The translations under genes were made by a program, and so were the position numbers. A DNA stretch of 64,000 nucleotides from ZC4RG30 sp046047615 (GTDB taxonomy: Bacteria > Pseudomonadota > Gammaproteobacteria > Steroidobacterales > Steroidobacteraceae): positions 1-64,000 of the forward strand of contig JBJOHO010000050.1 of assembly GCA_046047615.1 (NCBI GenBank), read 5' to 3'. Shown piece after piece: positions 1-7,884 of this stretch (position 1 is its first letter; every line of letters begins with the position of its first letter). A model generated the notes under the pieces. The model saw only the letters and a list, made by a program, of their open reading frames with translations. It was not told the DNA's origin and made no database searches.

Positions 1-140
1 CCGGCCTCTCGAACGAAGTGCGCCAGAAGCTGGCCGAGACGCGCCCGGCCACGCTGGGCCAGGCGTCGCGCATCCCGGGCATCACGCCCGCGGCGCTGTC
101 GATCCTCGTCGTGCACCTCAAGCGGCTGCGGGCGGCCTGA
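1..140 (+). CDS. mnmG: MnmG (GidA) tRNA modification enzyme, 3' end only
   Basis: This is the C-terminal 45 codons of an open frame entering from the left edge; the first complete codon is at position 3 and the stop TGA is at 138-140. The peptide matches the conserved C-terminal helical domain of MnmG: a GLSNEV start, then an RPATLGQASRIPGITPAA core and an ILVVHLKR end. MnmG is the FAD-dependent partner of MnmE and makes the cmnm5 modification at U34 of certain tRNAs. The tail domain binds MnmE and tRNA. Only the tail is present, so catalytic residues cannot be judged. The usual gammaproteobacterial downstream neighbours (rsmG, parA, parB) are absent; the next gene is convergent, starting its stop codon 2 bp away. 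Confidence 0.88.
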   Translation, partial: GLSNEVRQKLAETRPATLGQASRIPGITPAALSILVVHLKRLRAA

Positions 141-142
141 GT

Positions 143-397
143 TCAGTCGTCCCGCAGGCGGATCGCCCCTTCCGGGCATTCCGCCACGCAGCGGCCGCAA
201 CCGTGGCAGGCCTCTGCCCGCACCGCCACCGCCTGCCGCCCTCCATGCAGCAGCGCCCGCAAGCGCCCCGCCAGCGTCAGGCGCCCCCGCTCCGCCGCGG
301 TCACCTGCCGGACCTCAAAGACCTTCCACGGGCACACGGCGACGCAGGCCGCCTTGCCTTCGCAGCGGTTGTAATCGATGACGGGGCGCGGGCTCAT
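143..397 (-). CDS. Small dicluster ferredoxin, 84 aa, with one non-standard cysteine motif
   Basis: A two-cluster bacterial-type ferredoxin for cytoplasmic electron transfer. The second motif is a complete CxxCxxCxxxCP (CHGCGRCVAECP). The first is CEGKAACVAVCP, in which the expected second cysteine is lysine, leaving C-x5-C-x3-CP. A CEGK(A/G)xC first motif recurs in a family of small ferredoxins and would fit a 3Fe-4S or altered cluster beside a normal 4Fe-4S one; that cluster assignment is inference. I chose ATG at 397; a TTG three codons upstream would be the only extension. It is divergent from the SPFH gene across 46 bp and convergent with mnmG. No partner oxidoreductase is adjacent, so its redox partner is unknown. 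Confidence 0.82.
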   Translation of the reverse strand: MSPRPVIDYNRCEGKAACVAVCPWKVFEVRQVTAAERGRLTLAGRLRALLHGGRQAVAVRAEACHGCGRCVAECPEGAIRLRDD

Positions 398-443
398 GGC
401 GTACAAGGGTACTCCTCACGGGCCACCTCACGGAGCCACACCC

Positions 444-1388
444 ATGTCCGCACTCCAGTTCCTGCCCATCGTGCTGCTGGTCGCCATGATCGTCATCGCC
501 GCCAAGGCCTGGCTGACGGTGCCGCAGGGCTACGAATACACGCTGGAGCGCTTCGGCAAATACCGCCGTACGCTCGATCCCGGCTTCCACCTGATCACGC
601 CGTTCTTCGAACGGGTGGGACGCAAGATCAACATGATGGAGCGTGTCCTCGACGTGCCCCGCCAGGAAGTGATCACCAAGGACAACGCCATGGTCGGCGT
701 CGATGCCGTGGTGTTCTACCAGGTGCTGGATGCGGCCAAGGCGGCCTACGAGGTCGACAACCTCGCCGTGGCCACCACCAACCTGACCATGACCAACATC
801 CGCACCGTGGTCGGATCCATGGATCTGGACGAGACACTGTCCAAGCGTGACGAGATCAATCTGCGGCTGCTGCGCGTGGTCGACGAAGCCACTTCGCCCT
901 GGGGGGTGAAGGTCACGCGCATCGAGATCAAGGACATCCGCCCGCCGGCGGATCTGGTCGAGTCGATGGCGCGGCAGATGAAGGCTGAGCGCGACAAGCG
1001 TGCCAACGTGCTGGAGGCCGAGGGCTTCCGCCAGGCGGCCATCCTGAAGGCCGAGGGTGAGAAGCAGTCGGTGATGCTGGAGGCGGAGGGCCGCAAGGAA
1101 GCCGCTTTCCGCGACGCCGAAGCCCGCGAGCGCCTCGCCGAGGCCGAGGCGCGGGCCACGGCGATGGTGTCCCAGGCCATCGCCCAGGGCGACGTGCAGG
1201 CGGTGAACTACTTCATCGCGCAGAAGTACGTTGAAGCGCTGAAGTCCTTCGCCGCGTCGCCGAACCAGAAGGTGTTCTTCATGCCGGTGGAGGCCACCGG
1301 CCTGCTGGCCTCGATCGGCGGTGTCGCCGAGCTCGCGAAAGACGCCCTGCAGGTCCGGCAGGCCGGATCTTCGCCTGGACAGAAGTGA
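444..1388 (+). CDS. SPFH/Band 7 (stomatin/paraslipin, QmcA-like) membrane protein
   Basis: 314 aa. One N-terminal hydrophobic helix (about residues 4-22, LQFLPIVLLVAMIVIAA) is followed by the Band 7 core with the typical PQGYEYTLERFGKYRRTL and DNAMVGVDAVVFYQV stretches. A long charged, Ala/Glu-rich coiled coil (about 185-255) follows. This layout matches paraslipins, which form large oligomeric cages on the cytoplasmic membrane and pair with NfeD proteins. The start at 444 is preferred over the in-frame ATG at 378 because it sits just before the hydrophobic helix. The stop overlaps the start of the NfeD gene by one base (TGATG), indicating translational coupling. Confidence 0.9.
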   Translation: MSALQFLPIVLLVAMIVIAAKAWLTVPQGYEYTLERFGKYRRTLDPGFHLITPFFERVGRKINMMERVLDVPRQEVITKDNAMVGVDAVVFYQVLDAAKAAYEVDNLAVATTNLTMTNIRTVVGSMDLDETLSKRDEINLRLLRVVDEATSPWGVKVTRIEIKDIRPPADLVESMARQMKAERDKRANVLEAEGFRQAAILKAEGEKQSVMLEAEGRKEAAFRDAEARERLAEAEARATAMVSQAIAQGDVQAVNYFIAQKYVEALKSFAASPNQKVFFMPVEATGLLASIGGVAELAKDALQVRQAGSSPGQK

Positions 1389-1828
1389 TGGACGTGCAAG
1401 CCCTGTCCTGGTGGCACTGGTGGATCCTCGCGGCCGCACTGGCGGCGGCAGAGACCTTGGTGCCCGGCGCGGTCGCCATCTGGTTCGCCGTCGCGGCGGG
1501 CGTGGTGGGCGCCCTGCTGTTGCTGATCCCTCTGCCCTGGGCGCTGCAGCTGGTGCTGTTCGGTGCGCTGGGCTTGGCGACCACCTGGGCCTGGCGACGC
1601 TACCGCGTCGAACCGCCTGCTGACGCGGCGGCCGCCACCCTGAACCAGCGGGCTGCGGCGCTCGCAGGCCAGGTCCTGGTGCTTGCCGAGCCCATCGTCG
1701 ACGGCACGGGCCGCGCGCGCCTCGGCGACGGGGTGTGGCTGGTCCGCGGACCCGATCTGCCTGCCGGAACCCGGGTGCGCGTCATCGCGGTTGATGGCGC
1801 TGCCCTCCGCGTCGAAGCCGCAGGCTGA
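1388..1828 (+). CDS. NfeD-like membrane protein, partner of the SPFH protein
   Basis: 146 aa. Two or three hydrophobic segments in the first 70 residues (WHWWILAAALAAAETLVPG and a following leucine-rich pair) precede a C-terminal OB-fold-like domain of about 75 residues containing GRARLGDGVWLVRGPDLPAG, the usual short NfeD1b layout without a serine protease domain. The partner SPFH gene ends inside its start codon. A perfect hairpin follows the stop codon. Function is membrane-domain organisation or quality control by family analogy only. Confidence 0.86.
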   Translation: MDVQALSWWHWWILAAALAAAETLVPGAVAIWFAVAAGVVGALLLLIPLPWALQLVLFGALGLATTWAWRRYRVEPPADAAAATLNQRAAALAGQVLVLAEPIVDGTGRARLGDGVWLVRGPDLPAGTRVRVIAVDGAALRVEAAG

Positions 1829-1833
1829 CGGAC

Positions 1834-1854
1834 TTCCGGCGCTGGGCGCCGGAA
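1834..1854. terminator. Perfect 9-bp hairpin after the SPFH-NfeD pair
   Basis: TTCCGGCGC (1834-1842), loop TGG, then GCGCCGGAA (1846-1854). It starts 6 bp after the nfeD stop. It has no T-run, so it could be a weak intrinsic terminator or an mRNA-end stabiliser. It separates the SPFH operon from the sigma-54 promoter of the flagellar cluster. Confidence 0.6.
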
Positions 1855-1880
1855 AACCGTGACCGGGTTCGCATCCCGGA

Positions 1881-1898
1881 TGGGCACGCTTCTTGCTT
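1881..1898 (+). promoter_or_regulatory. Sigma-54 (RpoN) promoter for the fliG-che cluster
   Basis: The sequence TGGGCACGCTTCTTGCTT matches the -24/-12 consensus TGGCACG-N4-TTGC(A/T). GG at 1883-1884 is followed by exactly ten bases and GC at 1895-1896. The predicted transcription start is near 1908, some 35 nt before the favoured fliG start. In polar-flagellate gammaproteobacteria such promoters are driven by FleQ/FlrA-type activators; no activator is in this window. Confidence 0.8.
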
Positions 1899-1942
1899 CA
1901 TAGGGCGCAGGATCCTTCATGCGCCCCATGGCAGGCCCGGAC

Positions 1943-2953
1943 ATGCCCGAACCGACACCGCCGAACATCCCCTCCGCGCGCAGCGCGGCAGTGTTGCTGC
2001 TTGCCCTCGGCGAAGCCGAGGCCGCCACCGTGCTCAAGCACCTGGATGCCAAGGTCGTGCAGAAACTGGGCGTGGAGATGGCCCAGCTCAAGAGTGCCTC
2101 CCGCGAGGAGGTTGTCGCCGTGTTGCAGGCCTTCAACACCACGATGGAGCAGCAGGCCGACATCCGCGTCGGCTCCGACGAGTACATCCGCAAGGTGCTG
2201 GTGGACGCGCTGGGCGATGACAAGGCCAGCGGCATCATCGACCGTATCCTGCTCGGGCGCACCAGCAAGGGCCTCGACGTGCTCAAGTGGATGGAGCCGC
2301 GCGCGATCGCCGAAACCTTGCGGCACGAACACCCCCAGGTGCTGGCGATCATCATGGCCTACCTCGACAACGACCATGCCGCCAGGGTGCTGGAGTTCCT
2401 GCCCGACTGGCTGCAGGCCGACGTGCTGATGCGCATTGCCACGCTGGATGGCGTGCAGCCCGCTGCGCTCGGCAAGCTGGACGAGATGATCGAGAAGCAG
2501 TTCGCGGGCAACGCCGGCGGCATGGCCGCCAACCTGGGTGGGCCCAAGTCGGCCGCCACGATCCTGAACTTCCTCGACAGCACCGGCGAAGGCAAGGTCA
2601 TCAACCACATCCGCAAGGCCGACGAGAACCTGTGCCAGAAGCTGCAGGACCTCATGTTCGTGTTCGAGAACCTGCTCGACATCGATGATCGCGGCATGCA
2701 GGAGATCCTGCGCGAGGTCGACTCGGCAAAGCTGGTGCTGGCGCTCAAGGGCGCGGACCAGACCATGATGGACAAGATCTTCCGCAACATGTCGCAGCGC
2801 GCTGCAGAGATGCTCAAGGACGACATCGAGTCGAAGGGGCCGGTGCGGCTCTCGGACGTCGAGTCGGCACAGAAGGAGATCCTCGCGGTGGCACGGCGCC
2901 TCGCCGAGTCCGGGCGGATCATGCTCGGCGGCGCCGGCGAAGCCTTCGTCTGA
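1943..2953 (+). CDS. fliG: Flagellar motor switch protein FliG
   Basis: 336 aa. FliG is the rotor protein that contacts the MS ring (FliF) through its N-domain, FliM through its middle domain, and the MotA stator through its C-domain. The N-terminal core SARSAAVLLLALGEAEAATVLKHL is typical. The EHPQ motif of the middle domain is present (RHEHPQVLAIIMAYL). The C-terminal charged ridge region is intact (FENLLDIDDRGMQEILRE, then ALKGADQTMMDKIFRNMS). In-frame ATGs also occur at 1919 and 1928. I favour 1943 from family length and because the sigma-54 start site near 1908 leaves almost no leader for 1919. Unusually, fliG is not in a fliEFGHIJ array but heads a fliG-fliM-fliN-che operon. Confidence 0.95.
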   Translation: MPEPTPPNIPSARSAAVLLLALGEAEAATVLKHLDAKVVQKLGVEMAQLKSASREEVVAVLQAFNTTMEQQADIRVGSDEYIRKVLVDALGDDKASGIIDRILLGRTSKGLDVLKWMEPRAIAETLRHEHPQVLAIIMAYLDNDHAARVLEFLPDWLQADVLMRIATLDGVQPAALGKLDEMIEKQFAGNAGGMAANLGGPKSAATILNFLDSTGEGKVINHIRKADENLCQKLQDLMFVFENLLDIDDRGMQEILREVDSAKLVLALKGADQTMMDKIFRNMSQRAAEMLKDDIESKGPVRLSDVESAQKEILAVARRLAESGRIMLGGAGEAFV

Positions 2954-2963
2954 GGCACGGACC

Positions 2964-3968
2964 ATGCCCATCGATGTATTGAACCAGGACGAAATCGACG
3001 CGCTGCTCCACGGCGTGGACAGTGGCATGGTCGAGACCGAGCCGGCGCCGAACCCGGGCGAAGCGAGGCCTTACGACTTCGCGACGCAGACGCGGATCGT
3101 CCGTGGCCGGATGCCGACGCTGGAGATGGTGAACGAGCGCTTCGCGCGGCAGATGCGCATCAGCCTCTTCAACATGCTGCGCCGGACCCCGGACCTCTCG
3201 GTCGCTCCCGTCGCGACACCGAAGTTCGGTGAGTACCTGCCCACCCTGCAGGTCCCCACCAGCCTGAACCTCGTCCGCCTGAACCCGATGCAGGGCACCG
3301 CGCTGCTGATCCTCGAGCCGCGGCTGGTGTTTTCGGTGATCGACAACTTCTTTGGCGGCAGCGGCCGCTACTCGAAGATCGAGGGCCGGGAGTTCACGCC
3401 CACTGAAATGCAGATCATCAACATGCTGATCTCGCAGGCCTTCGCTGCCTTGCGCGACGCCTGGGCGCCGGTGATGCAGGTCGAGCCGGAATACCTGAAC
3501 TCCGAGATCAACCCGCACTTCGCCAACATCGTGACCCCGACCGAGATCGTCGTGGTCAGCCGCTTCCACGTCGAACTGGAAGGTGGCGGCGGTGACATCC
3601 ACCTGACGCTGCCCTATTCCATGATCGAGCCCATCAAGGACATCCTGAAGGCGGGGATGCAGAGCGACCGCGCCGACAAGGACGAACGCTGGGCCCAGAC
3701 GCTGCGCAATGAGCTCGAGGACACGGAGATCGATCTGGTGACCGTGCTCTGCGAGGCCCGCCTTACCCTCGGCGAGCTGCTGGACCTCAAGCCGGGGGAT
3801 GTCATTCCCTGCAACTTCGACGGCACGGCCGTGGTGCTTGCGGACGGCCTGCCCCTGCTGCACGGCGAAGTCGGGCAGCAGCGGGGCCGCCAGGTGGTGA
3901 AAGTCCGCCAGATGATCGCCCGCAAGAGCGGCAACGCCCTCGACGCCTTCGTACGGAGGACTCCATGA
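2964..3968 (+). CDS. fliM: Flagellar motor switch protein FliM
   Basis: 334 aa, the usual family length. The N-terminal phospho-CheY-binding peptide is clear (LNQDEIDALL, residues 6-15). The CheC-like middle domain that binds FliG follows, with its GGXG loop as FFGGSGRYSKIEGREFTPTE and the conserved LEPRLVFSVIDNFFGG stretch. The C-terminal SpoA/FliN-like domain (about 250-325) contains LTLGELLDLKPGDVI. It sits 10 bp after fliG and overlaps fliN by 4 bp (ATGA), so switch subunits are translationally coupled. Confidence 0.96.
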   Translation: MPIDVLNQDEIDALLHGVDSGMVETEPAPNPGEARPYDFATQTRIVRGRMPTLEMVNERFARQMRISLFNMLRRTPDLSVAPVATPKFGEYLPTLQVPTSLNLVRLNPMQGTALLILEPRLVFSVIDNFFGGSGRYSKIEGREFTPTEMQIINMLISQAFAALRDAWAPVMQVEPEYLNSEINPHFANIVTPTEIVVVSRFHVELEGGGGDIHLTLPYSMIEPIKDILKAGMQSDRADKDERWAQTLRNELEDTEIDLVTVLCEARLTLGELLDLKPGDVIPCNFDGTAVVLADGLPLLHGEVGQQRGRQVVKVRQMIARKSGNALDAFVRRTP

Positions 3969-4246
3969 GCAACGCCGGTCCGCCACAGGCTGAAGCGCGC
4001 GGCAGTGACGTGATTCTCGATATCAACGTCACGCTGTCTCTGGAAGTGGGACGCACCGCCATGAACATAAGGCAGCTCCTGCAGCTAAATGCAGGCACGG
4101 TCATCGAGCTTGACCGCCCCGCCGGGGACCCGCTCGATGTCTATGTGAATGGCCGGCTCGTCGCCCACGGCGAGGTGGTCATGGTCAATGAACACTATGG
4201 AGTGCGGTTCACGGAGGCCGTGTCGGGGTCTGACGCCCGCCGCTGA
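3965..4246 (+). CDS. fliN: Flagellar motor switch protein FliN
   Basis: 93 aa, consisting almost only of the SpoA domain: DINVTLSLEVGRTAMNIRQLL, then LDVYVNGRLVAHGEVVMVNEHYGVRFTE. FliN forms the lower C-ring with FliM and binds CheY-P and FliH. The N-terminal extension is short (about 15 residues) compared with the 137-aa E. coli protein, as in many minimal FliN proteins. The start ATG overlaps the fliM stop. Confidence 0.95.
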   Translation: MSNAGPPQAEARGSDVILDINVTLSLEVGRTAMNIRQLLQLNAGTVIELDRPAGDPLDVYVNGRLVAHGEVVMVNEHYGVRFTEAVSGSDARR

Positions 4247-4280
4247 CGTGGACGGCGCTCCGGGCCGAGGAGACCCGTGA

Positions 4281-4676
4281 ATGAGCGCCAGTACCCGCTT
4301 CCTGGTGGTGGACGACTTCTCCACCATGCGCCGCATCGTCAAGAACTTCCTGAACGACCTCGGCTACGCCAACGTCCAGGAAGCCGATGACGGCACCTCC
4401 GCGCTGCCGATCCTGCGCGCCGGGCAAGTCGACTTCCTGATCACCGACTGGAACATGCCCAACATGCCGGGTCTGGACCTGCTGAAGGCGGTCCGTGCCG
4501 ATCCGAAGTTGGCGAAGATGCCCGTGCTGCTGCTGACTGCCGAAGCCAAGCGGGAGCAGATCGTCGAAGCCGCCCAGGCCGGCGTCAACGGCTATGTCGT
4601 CAAGCCCTTCACGGCGCAAACCCTGAAGGAGAAGATCGACAAGATCATGGCCAGCCGCGCCGCGCAGGGGGGCTGA
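4281..4676 (+). CDS. cheY: CheY, motor-binding chemotaxis response regulator
   Basis: 131 aa, a single receiver domain. It has the acidic pair D11-D12, the phospho-acceptor D56 (LITDWNMPNMPG), a conserved Thr near residue 86 (LLLTAEAK) and the Lys of VVKPF. The FSTMRRIVKNFL helix 1 is characteristic of true flagellar-motor CheY. A strong ribosome-binding site (GAGGAG) precedes the ATG. It lies directly between fliN and cheZ, which supports this copy, rather than the second one at 10638, being the signal to the motor. Confidence 0.95.
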   Translation: MSASTRFLVVDDFSTMRRIVKNFLNDLGYANVQEADDGTSALPILRAGQVDFLITDWNMPNMPGLDLLKAVRADPKLAKMPVLLLTAEAKREQIVEAAQAGVNGYVVKPFTAQTLKEKIDKIMASRAAQGG

Positions 4677-4680
4677 TGCC

Positions 4681-5418
4681 ATGGCCCCACATGTCACGCT
4701 GGAGACCTTGTACGGACCGCTCGTGGCCCGCCTGCAGGACGCAATGCAGGCCGACCGCTCGGAGGACTTCCATGCGGTGCTGGAGTCGATCAAGGACGCG
4801 CGCGCCGACGACGTGACACGCGAACTGCGCGTGCTGGCCGAAACGCTGCACGACGCGGTGCTGAAGTTCCGCCATGACTTCCGCGTCGCCGACCTTGCCG
4901 AGCGCGATGTGCCGGATGCCCGGACGCGGCTTGAGCACGTGGTGAAGCTGACGGACGAAGCCGCGCACCGCACCATGGACCTGATCGAGAATTGCGTGCC
5001 GCTCGCCGAGCGCACCAGCCGCGGCGCCGAGCACATGGCCGGGCTGCTGCGCGATGCACGCCGCGAGGCACGCCTGCCGCGGGACGAGGCGCTGCTGGAT
5101 CGCCTGCAGGACCACCTGACCAGCGCCCGCGACGATTGCACCTCGATGCGCGGCAACCTCACCGAGGTGATGCTGGCGCAGTCCTTCCAGGACCTGACCG
5201 GCCAGATCATCCGCGGCGTCATCCGTCTGGTCGCCGAAGTGGAAACCGTGCTGGGTGAGCTCATGCGCATGAGCGGCAAGACCGGGCGGACGCCGGCTGC
5301 GGCACCTGCCGCTGCCGCGGATGCGCACGGCCATGGGCCTGCCATTCCCGGTGTGAGCCAGCACACAGTCTCGGGACAAGACGACGTCGATGCGCTGATT
5401 GCCAACCTGGGCATCTGA
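4681..5418 (+). CDS. cheZ: CheZ, CheY-P phosphatase
   Basis: 245 aa. CheZ forms a four-helix-bundle dimer that dephosphorylates CheY-P. The catalytic SFQDLTGQII segment is intact, with D171 and Q175 matching E. coli D143 and Q147. After a Pro/Ala-rich linker (about 203-220), the C-terminal CheY-tethering peptide DDVDALIANLGI ends the protein, as in E. coli. It starts 4 bp after cheY. A 9-bp perfect hairpin follows its stop codon. Confidence 0.95.
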   Translation: MAPHVTLETLYGPLVARLQDAMQADRSEDFHAVLESIKDARADDVTRELRVLAETLHDAVLKFRHDFRVADLAERDVPDARTRLEHVVKLTDEAAHRTMDLIENCVPLAERTSRGAEHMAGLLRDARREARLPRDEALLDRLQDHLTSARDDCTSMRGNLTEVMLAQSFQDLTGQIIRGVIRLVAEVETVLGELMRMSGKTGRTPAAAPAAAADAHGHGPAIPGVSQHTVSGQDDVDALIANLGI

Positions 5419-5428
5419 GTCCTCCCTC

Positions 5429-5454
5429 CGTGGTGTGACGCGCTGCACACCACG
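5429..5454 (+). repeat. Intercistronic 9-bp perfect inverted repeat between cheZ and the STAS gene
   Basis: CGTGGTGTG (5429-5437), an 8-nt loop, then CACACCACG (5446-5454). It begins 10 bp after the cheZ stop and lies upstream of the ribosome-binding site of the next gene. There is no T-tract. A processing, stability or partial attenuation signal inside the long che transcript is plausible but unproven. Confidence 0.5.
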
Positions 5455-5502
5455 ATCCACTCCAATGTGACGAAATCAAATCCACCAAGATGGAGTGATC
5501 GG

Positions 5503-5838
5503 ATGGCCAGCCGGCGCAAGCCCCGTCCCGACGACAACGCCAGCAATCTGCACCGCGAACGCGCGCTGTGCCTGGATGCGCAGTGCACCCTGCGAGAGGG
5601 GCAGGCATTGAAGGCGGTCCTGGCCGAAGCCCTGGACCTCGGTGGCGATGTTGCGATGGACGGCGCCGGGGTGCAGCGCATCGACACGGCCGGGCTGCAA
5701 TTGCTGGTCGCCTTCACACGCGCCCTGGCAGCCGAGGGCCGGCAGTGGCGCTGGATCGCAAGCTCGGCGGAACTGCGGGACACCGCAAGCCAACTCGGCC
5801 TGCAGGGCGGCCTGGGACTGCAGGCAGCATCGCCGTGA
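5503..5838 (+). CDS. STAS-domain protein of the chemotaxis operon
   Basis: 111 aa. After about 25 polar residues the STAS fold follows, with the signature GAGVQRIDTAGLQLLVAFTRAL. This corresponds to the phosphorylatable D(S/T)(S/A)G loop of anti-sigma-factor antagonists; here the loop is DTAG, with the Thr available. The start ATG at 5503 has a GGAG motif about 9 nt upstream; an in-frame GTG exists at 5467. The stop overlaps the GTG of cheA (GTGA), so it is translationally coupled to the kinase. Role unknown; a scaffold or partner-switch input to CheA is inference. Confidence 0.82.
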   Translation: MASRRKPRPDDNASNLHRERALCLDAQCTLREGQALKAVLAEALDLGGDVAMDGAGVQRIDTAGLQLLVAFTRALAAEGRQWRWIASSAELRDTASQLGLQGGLGLQAASP

Positions 5839-7871
5839 GCATCGACCTCGCACAGTTCCACGCCACCTTCTTCGAGGAAAGCCGCGAAGCCCTCGATGCG
5901 ATGGAGACCGGTCTGCTGGAGCTGGACGCCGCCGGCGCCAACCCGGAAACCATCAACACCATCTTCCGCGTGGCCCACTCCATCAAGGGCGGGGCCGGCA
6001 TGTTCGGCTTCACCGGCATCATGGGTTTCACGCACACGCTCGAGACGCTGCTCGACGAGTTGCGCAGTGGCCGCAAGCCGCTCACACCCGATGGCGCGAA
6101 CGCACTCCTGCAGTCGGTCGACGTCCTGCGCGAAATGATCGACGGGGTCCAGAACGGCCACGCCATGGATGAGGCAAGGCATGAGGCGCTGCACGCCGCC
6201 CTGCGCGCCCTGGTGGCGGACGACGCGCCCACGAGTGCGGAGCCGGACGCCGACGCACCGACCCTGGCACCCGCCCCTCCGGCAGGAACGGCTTGGATCA
6301 TCAAGTTCCACCCGCTGCAGGACCTCCTGACGCGGGGCAATGACCCGGCGCGCCTGTTCTCGGAACTGGCCGGGCTCGGCACCCTGGAGGTGGAGGCCGA
6401 CCTGTCCCGGCTTCCCAGCTTTGCGCTCCTCGACCCAGAAGTCTGCGCCATGCGTTGGACGCTCACGCTGACCAGCGATGCACCGCGCGAGGCCATCGAC
6501 CTGATCTTCGAGTGGGCCGAAGGGGACTGCGAACTGCAGGTGTCGCGGCGCGAGCCCCCCGCGGTGGCCACGGCCGAGCCCGTCCACGCCCCCCCGGCGG
6601 CTGCGCCGTCTCCGCCTCCGGCGCCGGCCAACGCGCCGCCCGCGCTGGTGGTCGCGGACGCCGGCGGCGCGCGGAATGCCGATGCCGGATCGATCCGCGT
6701 CAGCATCGAGAAGATCGACGAGCTGCTGAACACGGTCGGCGAAATCGTCATCACCCAATCCATGCTGTCGCAACTGGCGGCGCGTGTGGACGGTGCGCAG
6801 GCCGACAGGCTCCGCACCGGCCTTGCACAACTCGAGAGCAACATCCGCGAGCTGCAGGAAAGCGTGATGCGCGTGCGCATGCTTCCCGTGAGCTTCGTCT
6901 TCAGCCGCTTCCCCCGTCTGGTGCGCGACCTGTCCCAGCGTCTGGGCAAGCAGATCCGCCTGAAGATGACGGGCGAAAACACCGAGCTCGACAAGACCGT
7001 CCTTGAAAAGATCGGTGACCCGCTGGTCCACCTCGTGCGCAACAGCATCGACCACGGCATCGAGATGCCGGAGGTCCGGGCGGCCGCAGGCAAGCCGGCC
7101 GAGGGAACTGTGCACCTCAACGCCTTCCACAAGGGCGGCTCCATCACGCTGGAAGTCAGCGATGACGGCAAAGGCCTGGATCGCCGGCGCATCCTCGCCA
7201 AGGCCGTTGACCGCGGCCTGGTTGACGCCGGCGCAACCCTGACGGACGAGCAGGTCCATGAGCTGATCTTCCTGCCCGGCTTTTCGACCGCCGAGAGCAC
7301 GACCGACCTGTCGGGTCGTGGCGTCGGCATGGATGTGGTCCGGCGCAACATCAAGGAGCTGGGCGGCACGGTGGAATTGCGCTCTGCGCCTGGCGAAGGC
7401 ACGCGCTTCATCATCAACCTGCCGCTCACGCTCGCCATCGTCGATGGTCTGTCAGTGGCCGTGGGCGACGAGGTCTACATCGTCCCCCTGCTGACCATCA
7501 TCGAATCACTGCAGCTGCGTCCGGGAACCGCCAGCCACATTGTCGATCACGGCGAGGTTTTCCAGTTCCGCGGCGACTACCTGCCCGTGATCCGCCTGCA
7601 TGACGTGTTCGGCGTCGAACCACGGGCACGGGCGTTGCACGAGGGCCTGGTCATGGTGGTCGAGGGCGACGGCCGCCGCGTCGGGCTGTTCGTCGACGCC
7701 TTGCTTGGCCAGCAGCAGGTCGTCATCAAATCGATGGAGTCCAACTACCGCCGCATCGAGGGCGTCGGTGGGGCGACGATCCTCGGCGAGGGGACCGTGG
7801 CGCTGATCCTCGACATCCCCGGCCTCATCCGCCTTGTCCCGGCCGCGCAGCCCACGCGCCGCATTGCCTGA
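5835..7871 (+). CDS. cheA: CheA chemotaxis histidine kinase
   Basis: 678 aa. The order is an Hpt (P1) domain with phospho-acceptor H48 (FRVAHSIKGG), then a roughly 100-residue middle segment starting at WIIKFHPLQDLL that takes the place of P2. A Pro/Ala-rich linker follows, then the P3 dimerisation helices, the HATPase domain and a CheW-like P5. The ATPase N-box is HLVRNSIDHGIEMPEVR, the G1 box DDGKGLDRRRI and the G2 box GRGVGMDVVRRN. It starts with GTG overlapping the STAS stop. It phosphorylates CheY and CheB under receptor control through CheW. Confidence 0.95.
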   Translation: MSIDLAQFHATFFEESREALDAMETGLLELDAAGANPETINTIFRVAHSIKGGAGMFGFTGIMGFTHTLETLLDELRSGRKPLTPDGANALLQSVDVLREMIDGVQNGHAMDEARHEALHAALRALVADDAPTSAEPDADAPTLAPAPPAGTAWIIKFHPLQDLLTRGNDPARLFSELAGLGTLEVEADLSRLPSFALLDPEVCAMRWTLTLTSDAPREAIDLIFEWAEGDCELQVSRREPPAVATAEPVHAPPAAAPSPPPAPANAPPALVVADAGGARNADAGSIRVSIEKIDELLNTVGEIVITQSMLSQLAARVDGAQADRLRTGLAQLESNIRELQESVMRVRMLPVSFVFSRFPRLVRDLSQRLGKQIRLKMTGENTELDKTVLEKIGDPLVHLVRNSIDHGIEMPEVRAAAGKPAEGTVHLNAFHKGGSITLEVSDDGKGLDRRRILAKAVDRGLVDAGATLTDEQVHELIFLPGFSTAESTTDLSGRGVGMDVVRRNIKELGGTVELRSAPGEGTRFIINLPLTLAIVDGLSVAVGDEVYIVPLLTIIESLQLRPGTASHIVDHGEVFQFRGDYLPVIRLHDVFGVEPRARALHEGLVMVVEGDGRRVGLFVDALLGQQQVVIKSMESNYRRIEGVGGATILGEGTVALILDIPGLIRLVPAAQPTRRIA

Positions 7872-7884
7872 ACGGAGTACAGAC

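Noticed and set aside
4209..7259. 1016-codon open frame on the minus strand across fliN, cheY, cheZ and cheA
   Set aside because: Antisense to five well-supported genes; its length reflects GC-rich codon bias and its translation has no family resemblance.
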